DNA of 64,000 bases from Pelomonas dachongensis (GCF_043555865.1 NZ_JBIGHY010000004.1:442674-506673); one strand, 5' to 3'. Counted from the first letter of the stretch, positions 43,276 to 52,894 are shown. Made by a program: numbers and translations. Notes: generated from the sequence alone by a model not told the origin.

Positions 43276-44468
43276 GAGCGTTCCTGAACGTCGAGGGACA
43301 CGGTGGCGGCGTCGAAGTCGAACTCGGCGAAGTCGTCGCGTGGCACCGGGTCATCGGCTGAAGCCGTAACCAGGTGCTGGTGGATGCGCAGGCCGTGCGC
43401 ATCGGCGCGCTGGACGACGTGGGTGGCGCGCGGGTAGCGCAGGCGCTCGTAGCAGGCGAGCGCCGCTTCGACATCGGGGCCACGCGCCAGCGCGCGCGCC
43501 ATCAGCACGCCGTCCTCAATGGCCATGGCCGCGCCCTGGCCCAGGAAGGGCAACTGCGGGTGGGCGGCATCGCCGATCAGGCTGACACGGCCCTGCTGCC
43601 AGCGCGGCAGCGCGGCGCGGCCGAACAGGCCCCACTTGAAGGCGCCGCTGCTGCACAGGCCCTCGATCATGTCCTCGGCTTCTTCATGCCAGCCGGCGAA
43701 GGCGGCGCGCAGTTCTGCCGGGTCGGCGGGCAGCGACCACCCCTCCTCGGTCCAGCTGTCCACGCGGGCGAACGCCACGACGTTGACGGCCGACTGGTCG
43801 CGTACGCGGTAGCGCAGCAGGGTGCGCTGCGGTCCTAGGAAGACGGCCGTGTCGGGCGTGAAGTCCGGATTGCGCAGCGACTCGACCGGCACCACGCCGC
43901 GCCAGGCGACGTAGCCCGTGAAATCGGGGGCGCCATCGCCGTACAGCGCGGCGCGCACCGCCGAGCGCACGCCGTCGGCACCCACCAGGCAGCTGCCGCG
44001 GAACGTGCCGGCGGCGGTCTCCACCGTGACGCCGTTGCTGTCTTGCGAGATGCCCGCCACGCGGGCGCCGAGCTTCAGCGCGGCCGGGTCCCACCGGTGC
44101 AGCTCGTCGGTCAGCACGTTGTGCAGGTCGGCGCGCAGCAGCTGCAGGTAAGGGCTGCCCCAGCGTCCCTCCATCGGCTTGCCCATGTCGTAGGCCACCA
44201 TGTCGGCGCCGGTCTTGTAGTGCTTCATGGCCGCGCGCTGCGGCCAGTTGGACGCCGCCCGCAGCGCCGCGCCCACCCCCAGGCTGTCCAGCGCGCGGGT
44301 GGCGTTGGGCGCCAGCGAGACGGCTGCGCCGACCTCGCGCAGCACGGCTGCCTGCTCCAGCACGCGCACCGGCACGCCGGCGCGCAGCAGGCCCAGCGCG
44401 GTGCACAGCCCGGCGATGCCGCCGCCGGCGATGAGCACCGGCTGGTCGTGGGTCATGGCGCCGCTCAT
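43272..44468 (-). CDS. FAD-dependent monooxygenase (3-hydroxybenzoate 6-hydroxylase/salicylate hydroxylase-like)
   Basis: A 398-residue group A flavin hydroxylase. The FAD motif is LIAGGGIAGLCTALGLLRAG near residue 12, the DG motif is LVGADGVRSAVRAALYG, and the GD motif is SLIGDAAHPQLPFLGQGA. It resembles 3-hydroxybenzoate 6-hydroxylases. It should hydroxylate a phenolic or heteroaromatic acid with NADH and oxygen. It is translationally coupled to the small gene upstream and the hydrolase gene downstream. Confidence 0.94.
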   Translation of the reverse strand: MSGAMTHDQPVLIAGGGIAGLCTALGLLRAGVPVRVLEQAAVLREVGAAVSLAPNATRALDSLGVGAALRAASNWPQRAAMKHYKTGADMVAYDMGKPMEGRWGSPYLQLLRADLHNVLTDELHRWDPAALKLGARVAGISQDSNGVTVETAAGTFRGSCLVGADGVRSAVRAALYGDGAPDFTGYVAWRGVVPVESLRNPDFTPDTAVFLGPQRTLLRYRVRDQSAVNVVAFARVDSWTEEGWSLPADPAELRAAFAGWHEEAEDMIEGLCSSGAFKWGLFGRAALPRWQQGRVSLIGDAAHPQLPFLGQGAAMAIEDGVLMARALARGPDVEAALACYERLRYPRATHVVQRADAHGLRIHQHLVTASADDPVPRDDFAEFDFDAATVSLDVQERS

Positions 44469-44818
44469 GCCTGCGCCGTCTCGCTGATGACCTGGTCGTA
44501 CTGCTGCTTGCTCTCGGCCTGCCGCAGTTCATGCGCCTGCTTTTGCACCAGGTAGTACAGGCGCTCGAACAGCTGCTGGCGGCGCAGCTCGCGGGCGTCC
44601 AGCGCGGCCTGGTCCAGCACCAGCGCGTCGATCTCGCTGGCCATGTCGATGCCGTGGGCGGCCGAGACGCGCTCGATGGCGTCGACTCGGTCGCGCAGCA
44701 CGCTCAGCTCCTGGGCCAGCACGAGCACCATGGACATCGCATCGTCCATGCCCGGCGTGGCATAGAACTGAGGGCGCTTGCCGCGCGCGTGGCGCTGGGG
44801 CTTGATCGGGGCGCTCAT
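44465..44818 (-). CDS. Small conserved-looking protein of unknown function
   Basis: A 117-residue protein that I do not recognise. It is charged and mostly alpha-helical, with a likely coiled coil at about 35-110 (heptad-like LVLAQELSVLRDRVDAIERV and an E/Q/R-rich second half). It has no signal peptide or membrane segment. It overlaps the methyltransferase stop and the hydroxylase start by four bases each, so it is almost certainly a real gene made together with them. A structural or adaptor subunit of one of these enzymes is possible. Confidence 0.75.
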   Translation of the reverse strand: MSAPIKPQRHARGKRPQFYATPGMDDAMSMVLVLAQELSVLRDRVDAIERVSAAHGIDMASEIDALVLDQAALDARELRRQQLFERLYYLVQKQAHELRQAESKQQYDQVISETAQA

Positions 44819-46035
44819 GCCAGCACCGCCTTGCGTGCGACCAGCACTTCCCAGCCGCCGCCGGGTGCGAACTCGCCGGCCGTGAACTCGCGCTCGGCCA
44901 CCGCGCTGGTGGAGTCGCCGGTGTAGCCGGCCGCGCCTTCGGCCGCGGATTCCAGAATGGCCATCGGCGCGGTCGCGAACTTGACGCTGTCCCGCGGGAA
45001 GCCGGCGTCCACCGCCAGCTGGATCTGGTCGAGCTCTCTCATCGCGCCCCAGAACGGTTCGTTGTTGTACCAAGTCTCGTTGTCGAGGATGAACTGTGTG
45101 AACGGGCTCATCAGGTCGAAGGGCGGCAGGTCGGCGTGGATCACGTAGCCGCCAGGCGACAGCAGGCGGTGGCACTCGCGCACGATGCGCGGCATGGCCT
45201 TGCCGCTGGTCTCGTGCAGCAGGATGTGGCTGACGATGAGGTCGAAGTGGCCGTCCTCGAAGTCGGTCTTCTCGGCGTTCATCTGCGCGAAGTTGACGTC
45301 CACGCCCAGCGCCGCCGCACGCGCGTGGGCGTAGCGGATGACCGGGCCGCCCACATCGATGCCCCAGACCTCGGCGTCGGGGAACAGCGTCTTGTAGGGC
45401 AGCGTGGAGTGGCCCACGGTGCAGCCCATGTCCAGGATGCGGCGCGGCTTGAAGCCTGGCAGGTTGCGCTTGACGTAGTTGCAGACCGAGCGGCCCATGT
45501 CGTCGTTCAGCGGGCCGGCGAAGCCCATGCCGTACAGGTAGGCGCCGCGGTCGTACAGCGCGGCCACGCTGACGTCATCGGCCGTCACCTCGCTGGCGTA
45601 GCCGCCGGGCATGCAGTGGATGTCCAGCGCCGTCACGTAGCGCGGCGGCACGAAGTCGGCGTCCAGCCGCAGTTCGGCTTTGGACTGCGCCGAGAACTTG
45701 CGGGCGTTGTCGATGAGATCGGGCAGCTGGCGTTCGACGGAGTCGATCACCGAGTTCCACATCATTTCCTGCGAGATGCGGTTCAGCGCCGCGTAGTGCT
45801 GGAAGTACGGGTCCGGCTCCATGGCCTTGCGGATGTCGCGGCGGTCCTTGGGCGCGTGGCCGTGCGCCCGCTCGAAGGCCTGGGTCGCACGGTGGGTGAA
45901 CACCGGCTGCAGGCCTGGCAGCAGGCCTTGCTGCACGAACTGCTTGAGGCTTTTGGAAAACTCCTGCCGCGACGCTTCGTCGTGCGTGGCGCTTGGCAGC
46001 ATCGGGTGTCTGGCTTGCTGGAAGGTGTTGAGCAC
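44815..46035 (-). CDS. Class I SAM-dependent methyltransferase
   Basis: A 406-residue protein. The C-terminal half holds the methyltransferase fold: motif I RILDMGCTVGHSTLP, motif II VWGIDVGGPVIRYA, DLIVSHILLHETS and LLSPGGYVIHADLP. The N-terminal 170 residues are helical and carry KDRRDIRKAMEPDPYFQHY. The GTG complementary to 46033-46035 lies 5 bp after AAGGAG, which decides it against an ATG 11 codons in. Small-molecule methylation is expected; the substrate is unknown. In reverse chemistry a demethylase role is unlikely. Confidence 0.9.
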   Translation of the reverse strand: MLNTFQQARHPMLPSATHDEASRQEFSKSLKQFVQQGLLPGLQPVFTHRATQAFERAHGHAPKDRRDIRKAMEPDPYFQHYAALNRISQEMMWNSVIDSVERQLPDLIDNARKFSAQSKAELRLDADFVPPRYVTALDIHCMPGGYASEVTADDVSVAALYDRGAYLYGMGFAGPLNDDMGRSVCNYVKRNLPGFKPRRILDMGCTVGHSTLPYKTLFPDAEVWGIDVGGPVIRYAHARAAALGVDVNFAQMNAEKTDFEDGHFDLIVSHILLHETSGKAMPRIVRECHRLLSPGGYVIHADLPPFDLMSPFTQFILDNETWYNNEPFWGAMRELDQIQLAVDAGFPRDSVKFATAPMAILESAAEGAAGYTGDSTSAVAEREFTAGEFAPGGGWEVLVARKAVLA

Positions 46036-46131
46036 GTGGACTCCTTATCTCGAAAATCACTGTAGGACTGGGCTTCTCGGCGCGCGCGCCGGGCTGGCCT
46101 GCTGGCCGCCAGACGAACACGCGGGCCGCGT

Positions 46132-47589
46132 TCAGGCCTTGTCCACGTCTTCCAGCAGGCGCATCACCGCGGCCTCGGCGGCCTCGCAGGCCGACTCCAG
46201 CCCCACGTGCACCTTGCCGCAGTGCTCACCGGCGAAGTACAACGAGCCCACCGGGCGGTCCAGCAGCGCGGCGTAGCGGCCGATGCCGCCGGGCGCGAAG
46301 CTGGCCACGTGGCCGCGGTTGAAGGGCTGGGTCGTCCAGTTGTGCACGTGCGTCACGCGCACCGCGCCGGCGGTGGAAGGGCGTAGTCGGGCCAACTCGC
46401 GGGTCACCACGTCGCCGACCTGGTCGACGGGCAGGCGGTCCAGCGCATCGGTCGCCTCGCCGTTGATGAAGGCCACCAAGTTTCCCGGCGAGCCGTCCCG
46501 CGAGGGCAGGCGCAGCACGCGCTCGATGGGACCGTCGGACCAAAGTTCCGGCGACATGCCGTCCTGCTCCCAGAAGGGCTTCTTGATCTCCATGAAGACC
46601 TGCAGCAACTGGCCGTAGCGGATCTGGCGCCACGCCTCGCGCTGATGCGCCGGGATGCTGATGCCGCGCACGCCATCGATCCGGATGTCCTTCATCACCG
46701 ACAGTGGGATGGTGCTGATGCAGGCGCGGGCGCGGTGCACGCTGCCGTTCTGGCAGTGCACGACGGTACCCGTTGGGCCGGCCTCGATGCGGTGAACGGC
46801 GCGGCGCAGCAGCACCGGCCGGCTCAGCGAGGCGGCCATCGCGTCGGTCAGCGCGCTGGTGCCGTCGCGTACCTTGCTCTGGCGGCCGGCCTTGGCTTCC
46901 CACAAGTAGCCGTGGATCTTGCGGATCGCGTCCAGCGCGTTGGCCTCGTCGAGGTTGCGGGCGCCGACATTGACGTTGAACAGACGCAGCGCTTCCTCGG
47001 AGGCGCCCACCGCCAGGAAATACTGGCGCAGCGACATGCGATCCAGCGCCGCGAACTCGGGCTTGAGCCAGTCCGACAGCTCCACCAGTGGCTGCTTGTT
47101 GGCGCGGATGTAGTGGCCATACAGCTGCTGCGGCAGCATGGCGCGCTCGGCGGGCGCCAGCCGGTTCAACGGCGAATCCACCCAGGGCCGGTTGACGACC
47201 GGCTGGCCGTACACGCTCATGGCCACCGAGCCGCCGCCCAGCGCCGACGGGCCGCCGGGCTGCTGGTCCACCAGCGCGACGCCCAGCTCGGCCGCGTTGC
47301 CTCGCACGCGGCCGTAGCCGAAGCCGATCTCGGCTGCGCCCATCTCGGGCCGGCCGGGGACACCCGTCTCGGTCCAGCAGCGGCCGCCGACACGGCCGCT
47401 GGCTTCCAGCACCGTGACCTTCAGCCCAACTCCCTGCAGCATGCGCGCCGCATGCAGGCCTGCGATGCCCGCGCCCAGGATCAGCACATCGGCCGGTGCC
47501 TGCGTGGCACCTGCCAGGCCTGTGCGGGCGGCCAGCGCCGTGGCGCCTGCGGCCAGCACGGTGCGTCGATTCAACTTGTGTTCAACCAT
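46132..47589 (-). CDS. Flavin-containing amine oxidase, Tat-exported
   Basis: A 485-residue FAD enzyme of the monoamine-oxidase family. A twin-arginine signal (LNRRTVLAAGATALAAR) precedes the dinucleotide motif LILGAGIAGLHAARMLQGVG and VLEASGRVGGRCW. The C-terminal FAD motif is SLYFAGEHCGKVHVGLESACEAAEAA. The ATG complementary to 47587-47589 follows GGAGG by 4 bp. It is the first gene of the 10-gene operon. It should oxidise an amine or a C-C bond in the periplasm with release of peroxide. Its aldehyde product could feed the aldehyde dehydrogenase downstream. Confidence 0.92.
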   Translation of the reverse strand: MVEHKLNRRTVLAAGATALAARTGLAGATQAPADVLILGAGIAGLHAARMLQGVGLKVTVLEASGRVGGRCWTETGVPGRPEMGAAEIGFGYGRVRGNAAELGVALVDQQPGGPSALGGGSVAMSVYGQPVVNRPWVDSPLNRLAPAERAMLPQQLYGHYIRANKQPLVELSDWLKPEFAALDRMSLRQYFLAVGASEEALRLFNVNVGARNLDEANALDAIRKIHGYLWEAKAGRQSKVRDGTSALTDAMAASLSRPVLLRRAVHRIEAGPTGTVVHCQNGSVHRARACISTIPLSVMKDIRIDGVRGISIPAHQREAWRQIRYGQLLQVFMEIKKPFWEQDGMSPELWSDGPIERVLRLPSRDGSPGNLVAFINGEATDALDRLPVDQVGDVVTRELARLRPSTAGAVRVTHVHNWTTQPFNRGHVASFAPGGIGRYAALLDRPVGSLYFAGEHCGKVHVGLESACEAAEAAVMRLLEDVDKA

Positions 47590-47795
47590 CGGTCCTCCTG
47601 GGCGGCAGCAGGTCGCAGGCCGCGTTTCGAACCAGTACAGCACGCAGCGAAGTCGGGCGCGAATCGGCGAGGCCTTGTGTTCAAGAGGCGATTTTTCGAG
47701 GTGTTCCGCCCGTCCTCGCTGCATGAACAGGCCTGGTGCCGCGCTAGCCTGGGCCGGCCTGTTGCGGCTAGCGTGACCGTCTTAATCTGCCCCGC

Positions 47796-49364
47796 ATGCC
47801 ACCGATGAACGCCACCGTCGCCCCCGAAGACCTTGTCCGGCAGCTGATCGCTGCTCTGGGCGCCGATAGCGTCAGTACCGAGGAGGGCCGGCTGGGGCTG
47901 CTGTCGCGCGACGTGTACGCGCAGGGCGGCCGGCCACTCGCGGCGGTGCTGCCTCGTACGGTGGCCGCGCTGCAGACCGCCGTGCGACTGTGCGCGGCCG
48001 CTGGCACGGCGATGGTGCCGCGTGGAGGCGGTGCGTCCTATACCGACGGCTATCTGCTTGCGGCCGGCGGCCATGTGCTGTTAGACACCGGCGCGCTGGA
48101 CGGCATCGAGATCGACACGGTCAATGCGGTCGTGACCGTGGGCGCCGGCGTAACCTGGGCGGCACTGCGCGAGCGCTTGGCGGCGCACGGTCTGCGCACG
48201 CCGTTCTGGGGGCCGTTCTCGGGTCTGGTGGCCACGGTGGGCGGCAGCGTCAGCCAGAACACGTTGAGCCACGGCAGCGCCAGGCACGGGATTTCGGCCC
48301 AGTCGGTGCTGTCCCTGGATGTGGTGCTGGCGTCGGGCGAGCTGCTGAGTACGGCCATCAGCTCGGCCACCCGCCATTTCGGGCCAGACCTGACGGGCCT
48401 GTTCACGGGCGACTGCGGCGCCTTGGGGATCAAGGTGGCCATCCGCATGCCGCTGATCGCGGCAAACGCCAGCTTCGAGGCGCTGTCCTTTGCCTTTGAC
48501 GACTTTGCGAGCTTCCACGAGCTGTTGCGCCTGGCCGCGCTGGAGGGCCTGGAGGACGAGCAGTTCGGCCTGGACCGTTCGCTGTCCCAGGGCCAGATCG
48601 GCAAGCAGGAGGGCCTGGCGTCGCGGCTGCGCATTGCCGCCGAGGTGTTCCGCTCGTCGCCCGGCGTGCTGGCCGGCGTGAGGCAGTTGCTGCGCATGGC
48701 GGCGGCGGGCGACGCGGTGCTGGCCAGCGGCGCCTACATGGCGCACTTCATCGTCGAGGGCGCCAGCCAGGCCGACGCGGCGGCCAAGGCTGGGCGGCTG
48801 CGCGCGCTGGCGCTGCCGCGAGGCCGTGAGATCGCCAACAGCGTGCCCGGCTTCGTGCGGGCACTGCCCTTCGCGCCGCTGACCAACATCCTCGGCCCCG
48901 CAGGCGAGCGCTGGGTGCCGCTGCACGGCGTCCTGCCGCATGCGGCAGTGGCTGGCTTCCATGCCGCGCTGCTGGCGCTGCGCAAGCGGCGCGGCGCCGA
49001 GATGGCGCGCCTGGGCGTCTGGATGGGCACGATGTTCGCGACTGTCTCCTCCACAGGCCTGCTGTACGAGATCGCGCTGTACTGGCCCGATGCACCCACG
49101 CCCTACCACCAGGACTTGCTGGGCGATGAACACCTGCGCAGCGTGCCAGCCCATGCCGCCAATGCGCACGCTGCTGCATTGGCGGCCGAGGTCAAGCGCG
49201 AGCTGATCGAGCTGTTCGCCGCGCACGGGGCCGCGCATTTCCAGATCGGACGCGCCTACCCCTATGCTGGCCGGCTGGACCCTGCGGCGCTGGCGCTGCT
49301 GCAAGCGCTCAAGGCCGCGCTCGACCCCCGTGGGCTTATGAACCCGGGCAGCCTGGGGCTGTAG
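47796..49364 (+). CDS. FAD-binding oxidoreductase, GlcD/VAO (FAD_binding_4) family
   Basis: A 522-residue flavoprotein. The PCMH-type FAD domain spans about 35-215: AVLPRTVAALQTAVRLCAAA, then MVPRGGGASYTDGYL, and the flavin loop GPFSGLVATVGGSVSQN. The cap domain follows, and a C-terminal DPRGLMNPGSLGL is typical of D-lactate or glycolate oxidase relatives. It should oxidise a 2-hydroxy acid or phenolic alcohol. ATG codons at 47796 and 47805 are both possible. It diverges from the amine oxidase operon across 206 bp. Confidence 0.92.
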   Translation: MPPMNATVAPEDLVRQLIAALGADSVSTEEGRLGLLSRDVYAQGGRPLAAVLPRTVAALQTAVRLCAAAGTAMVPRGGGASYTDGYLLAAGGHVLLDTGALDGIEIDTVNAVVTVGAGVTWAALRERLAAHGLRTPFWGPFSGLVATVGGSVSQNTLSHGSARHGISAQSVLSLDVVLASGELLSTAISSATRHFGPDLTGLFTGDCGALGIKVAIRMPLIAANASFEALSFAFDDFASFHELLRLAALEGLEDEQFGLDRSLSQGQIGKQEGLASRLRIAAEVFRSSPGVLAGVRQLLRMAAAGDAVLASGAYMAHFIVEGASQADAAAKAGRLRALALPRGREIANSVPGFVRALPFAPLTNILGPAGERWVPLHGVLPHAAVAGFHAALLALRKRRGAEMARLGVWMGTMFATVSSTGLLYEIALYWPDAPTPYHQDLLGDEHLRSVPAHAANAHAAALAAEVKRELIELFAAHGAAHFQIGRAYPYAGRLDPAALALLQALKAALDPRGLMNPGSLGL

Positions 49365-49470
49365 CGCCTGTGCGCCTGTTCGCGAGGTGAATCACGGCGC
49401 TGCTGCGCGTTGACCCCTGCGGCGCCGTCCCCTAGCCTGTGCCGCTTCGACAGCCTTCCCCATCCTCACC

Positions 49471-50730
49471 ATGAGCCTTCCCACCGCATCGCCCTCGGCC
49501 CTGGGCTCCGCCGCCGCGCCGGAGGCCGGCGAGTTCCGGCGCGACCACGCCTGGCGCATCGTGTTGGCGGCCTGGATAGGCGTGGCGCTGGGGTTGACGG
49601 CGCTGCCGTTCTACACGCTCGGGATCTTCGCCAAACCGCTGGCGCTGGAGTTCGGCTGGTCGCGCGCGGTCATCCAGAGCGGCTTCACGTTCTCGATGCT
49701 GGGCGTCATCTGCAGCGCCTGGGCGGCCGGCTGGGCCATCGACCGCTTCGGCGTGCGCCCTGTCGCGCTGTTCAGCCAGGCCGGGCTGGCGCTGGGCTTC
49801 GTCGGGCTGGCCTTGCAGAACGGTTCGCCCATGGTTTGGCAGGCCACGTGGTTCCTGTTTGCCGTGCTGGGGGTGGGCACCACGCCGCTGACCTGGTCGC
49901 GCGGCATCGCCTCCTGGTTCGACAAGCGACGCGGGCTGGCGCTGGGCATCGCGCTCAGCGGCACCGGCGTGACGGCGCTGGTGGCGCCGCCGGTCATCAA
50001 CCAGGTCGTGGCGGCCTATGGCTGGCGCGCCGGCTACGTAACGGTGGCGCTGTCCATCGTGCTGGTGGCGATGCCGGCGGTGTGGCTGCTGTTCCGCGAC
50101 AAGCCGCGCGCCGCGCCGGGCACGGCGCAGGCCCAGCCCGCAGGCGAGGGCATGACGCTGGTGCAGGCCTTGCGCACGCGCCATTTCTGGCTGCTGATCG
50201 CCGCCTTCTGGGTCATTTGCGCGGCGGTGGCGGGCCTGATCCCGAACCTGGTGCCCATGTTGACCGACGCCGGGCTGAGCATGACCGAGGCCGCAGGCTA
50301 TGCCAGCCTGCTGGGCCTGAACGTGATGCTGGGCCGCCTGCTGGCGGGTTGGCTGCTGGACCGCTTCTGGGGGCCGGCCGTGGCGCTGGTGCTGTTGATG
50401 CCGCCCACGCTGGCCTGCCTGCTGCTGGCCGTGCCGCAATGGCCTGGCGCCGCCGTCATGATGATCGGTCTGGCCGCCGGCGCCGAGTTCGACCTCATCG
50501 CCTACCTGTGCCTGCGCTACTTCGGCACGCGCAACTTCGGCCAGATCTACGCGTGGCAGTGGGTCAACTTCTCGGTGGCTGCGGGCGTGGGACCCATTGC
50601 CTTCGCGATGATCTTCGACCGCACCGGCAGCTACCACGACGCGCTGCTGGTGGCCGCTGTGCTGCTGGTGCTGGGGCCGCTGCTGTTGCTGGGCCTGGGC
50701 CGCTACCCGAAGGCCTGGTCAACGCGCTGA
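49471..50730 (+). CDS. MFS transporter, OFA/monocarboxylate-type
   Basis: A 419-residue carrier with 12 transmembrane helices. IASWFDKRRGLALGIALSGTGVTALVAPPV is the typical MCT/OFA loop and helix, and FGWSRAVIQSGFTFSMLG the first motif. Members carry carboxylates such as oxalate, formate or aromatic acids. It lies 106 bp after the FAD oxidase and before an IclR gene. It probably imports an organic acid from the same pathway. Confidence 0.92.
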   Translation: MSLPTASPSALGSAAAPEAGEFRRDHAWRIVLAAWIGVALGLTALPFYTLGIFAKPLALEFGWSRAVIQSGFTFSMLGVICSAWAAGWAIDRFGVRPVALFSQAGLALGFVGLALQNGSPMVWQATWFLFAVLGVGTTPLTWSRGIASWFDKRRGLALGIALSGTGVTALVAPPVINQVVAAYGWRAGYVTVALSIVLVAMPAVWLLFRDKPRAAPGTAQAQPAGEGMTLVQALRTRHFWLLIAAFWVICAAVAGLIPNLVPMLTDAGLSMTEAAGYASLLGLNVMLGRLLAGWLLDRFWGPAVALVLLMPPTLACLLLAVPQWPGAAVMMIGLAAGAEFDLIAYLCLRYFGTRNFGQIYAWQWVNFSVAAGVGPIAFAMIFDRTGSYHDALLVAAVLLVLGPLLLLGLGRYPKAWSTR

Positions 50731-50807
50731 GCGCCCGCCGCGCCGCCACTAAACTGCCGCGAGGGACAGCCGAGAGTGGATGAGCAGGTGATCGGGAGCT
50801 GGGGGCC

Positions 50808-51605
50808 ATGGCAGAGCGGGACGAGATCAAGTCGCTGAAGAAGGCCCTGCGTGCCATCACCTTCATGAACCAGCACGGCGACGTGACCGCCACCCAGGTG
50901 GCGAATGGCATCGGCGTGCCGCGTGCCACGTCCCACCGCCTGCTGCAGACGCTGGCCGCCGCCGGCTATGTCGACAAGCTGCCCAACAGCGACATCTACC
51001 GCCTGACCAGCCTGGTGCGGCAGCTGGCGGTCGGTTTTCGCGACGAGGACCTGCTGATCGAGATCGCCCGCCCGCTGCTGGCCGAGGCGCAACAAGAGCT
51101 GGGCTGGGCCATCGCGCTGAGCACGCCGCGTGGCACCGAGATGGTGGTGCGGCTGAACACCGACCACGATTCGCCGCTGGCGCTGATCCGCTACGGCGTG
51201 GGCGCCTCGCTGCCCATCTTGCTGTCCACCTGCGGCTACTGCTACCTGGCGCATTGCACGCCGGCCGAGCGGGAGTCCATCGTGAATACGACGCTGCAAA
51301 GCGATGAGCGGCGCGCGCCTATCCATTTCGACCGGCCGCAGATCCAGCAGCTGATCGACGAGGCCCGCGTCAACGGCTTTTGCCACCTGGAGTTCGACCA
51401 CTACCGCGAAGGCAACCTGGGCGTGCCGCTGCTGCTGGCCGGCCGGCCGGTGGGCGGGATTGTGATGCGCTACATCAAGTCGACGCTGCGCAACAAGGAC
51501 AAGCTGCGCGAGGTCTACGCACCGCGCCTGCAGCTGCTGGCCCGGCAGATCACTGAAAGACATCCGGCGCATGCCGAAGGCGCAGCGCACCAATTCAGAG
51601 AGTGA
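50808..51605 (+). CDS. IclR family transcriptional regulator (copy 2)
   Basis: A 265-residue regulator: winged helix at about 5-70 (SLKKALRAITFMNQHGDVTATQVAN) and an effector domain at 80-250 (ARPLLAEAQQELGWAIALSTP, NLGVPLLLAGRPVGGIVMRYIKS). It is a different subgroup from the other two IclR proteins in the window. It lies 77 bp after the MFS gene on the same strand and may control the oxidase-carrier operon. Confidence 0.94.
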   Translation: MAERDEIKSLKKALRAITFMNQHGDVTATQVANGIGVPRATSHRLLQTLAAAGYVDKLPNSDIYRLTSLVRQLAVGFRDEDLLIEIARPLLAEAQQELGWAIALSTPRGTEMVVRLNTDHDSPLALIRYGVGASLPILLSTCGYCYLAHCTPAERESIVNTTLQSDERRAPIHFDRPQIQQLIDEARVNGFCHLEFDHYREGNLGVPLLLAGRPVGGIVMRYIKSTLRNKDKLREVYAPRLQLLARQITERHPAHAEGAAHQFRE

Positions 51606-51689
51606 ACAGTGCCGCAGTGCGCGCTTCGGGAATGCGTGGCTGCCGTCTAGTCTGTGTTCGACAGAAAGCCAGACGCAGGGAGCGCACCG

Positions 51690-51737
51690 ATGAATCCACC
51701 CACCCCCGGCCGGCGCTGCCGCGCCGACCCGCCGTGA
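51690..51737 (+). other. Possible 15-codon leader peptide before the MmgE/PrpD gene
   Basis: ATG at 51690 follows a GGGAG site by 7 bp and opens a 15-codon frame (Pro/Arg-rich) that stops with TGA at 51735-51737, overlapping the GTG at 51734. It may couple translation to the MmgE/PrpD gene, or mark a frameshift that removed the original N-terminus. Confidence 0.4.
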
Positions 51738-52888
51738 CTTCGGTGCCCGAAGCCACCGTCGGCCGGCTGGCCGAAGTTGTCGCCGCCTGGCGCGAGGCCA
51801 CGCCAGGCGAGCTGCTGCTGCACGAGGCCAAGCGGTTGCTGCTGAACCAGCTGAAGGCCGCGGCCGAAGCCAGCCAGCAGCCGACTGGGCAGCGCCTGCT
51901 GGCGCAGGCCACCAGCGCAGCGCCCGAGGGCGCGCGGGCGCGGCTGTGGTGGTCGGGCGCCGCGACCACGCCGCAGCATGCCATCGCCGTCCATGAACAT
52001 CTGCTGGGCCTGCTCGACTTCGGCGACACCCATCTGCCCACGCAGGGACACTTCACGGCGCGGCTGCTGCCCGGCCTGCTGGCGCGGGCCGAGGCCGGGC
52101 ATCACGACGGCGGTCGGCTGCTGACGGCGTTGCTGGTGGGCCTGGAGGTCGCCATCGCCGTGGCTTCCGAGGAACAGGCCGGCGCGCCCCGGTTTGAGGC
52201 GCTGGCGCTCGAACTGGGTGCCGTGGCCGCGCGATGCACGCTCGAGGGGCTGGACCGGGGTGCGGCCATGCAGGCGCTGGGCGAGGCCAGCGGCGGCTGG
52301 CGGGCCATGCCCGGTTCGGCGACGCTGGCAGCGCTGGGCAACTTCGACAGCCTGAAGGGCATCGCCCTGCATTGCCGCCCGTTACCGGTGGCGGCGCTGG
52401 CGCCGGTGGAGGCCGTGCTGGCGCTGCGCGCGCAGGCGGGCCGCCGGACCTTGCAGACCCTTCAACTGGCGCTCTCGCCCCAGGCGGCGTCGCGGGCGGA
52501 TGACGGTCTGGCCGACAGTGTGGCTGCGGCCTGGCTGATGGGCCAGTTCACGGTGGCCGAGACATCGCCGGCCTGCCGCCAGCATCCGGCGACCGTGGAC
52601 CTGCGTGAGCGCATCCGGTGGGTGGTGGACGAGCGCCTTGACGGCGTGCAGGCCTGCGTGCTGCGGGCCGCTTACGTGGACGGCGGGCAGGAGGAATGCC
52701 GCGTCGAAGCTTTCCTGGGGTCGCCGCGCGGCCCACTCAGCGACTCGCAGCTCAGCGAGCTGTTCCGTGGCGCGGCGAGCGACGTGGTGCGGCCGCGACG
52801 CGCGGGGGAAATCCTGCAGGCGGTCTGGGGGCTGGAGCGGGCCGCCGACGTGGGCAGCCTGATATCGCTGCTAAGGCCGGCAGCCTGA
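51734..52888 (+). CDS. MmgE/PrpD family protein
   Basis: A 384-residue protein from the GTG at 51734, or up to 428 residues from a GTG at 51602 that overlaps the IclR stop. The signature is the AVHEHLLGLLDFGDTHLPTQ stretch, matching the A.HALDFDDTH motif of 2-methylcitrate dehydratase and cis-aconitate decarboxylase relatives, and GNFDSLKGIALHC matches the later K.Y...H segment. At 384 residues it is shorter than usual (about 450). It would be a third hydro-lyase for branched polycarboxylates beside the two LeuCD pairs. The reaction is not assignable from sequence alone. Confidence 0.78.
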   Translation: MTSVPEATVGRLAEVVAAWREATPGELLLHEAKRLLLNQLKAAAEASQQPTGQRLLAQATSAAPEGARARLWWSGAATTPQHAIAVHEHLLGLLDFGDTHLPTQGHFTARLLPGLLARAEAGHHDGGRLLTALLVGLEVAIAVASEEQAGAPRFEALALELGAVAARCTLEGLDRGAAMQALGEASGGWRAMPGSATLAALGNFDSLKGIALHCRPLPVAALAPVEAVLALRAQAGRRTLQTLQLALSPQAASRADDGLADSVAAAWLMGQFTVAETSPACRQHPATVDLRERIRWVVDERLDGVQACVLRAAYVDGGQEECRVEAFLGSPRGPLSDSQLSELFRGAASDVVRPRRAGEILQAVWGLERAADVGSLISLLRPAA

Positions 52889-52894
52889 GCCGCC

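Noticed and set aside
47702..47729. TGTTC...GAACA repeat as a second IclR operator
   Set aside because: Only 5-bp arms with an 18-bp gap, unlike the compact site at 25608-25624; too weak.
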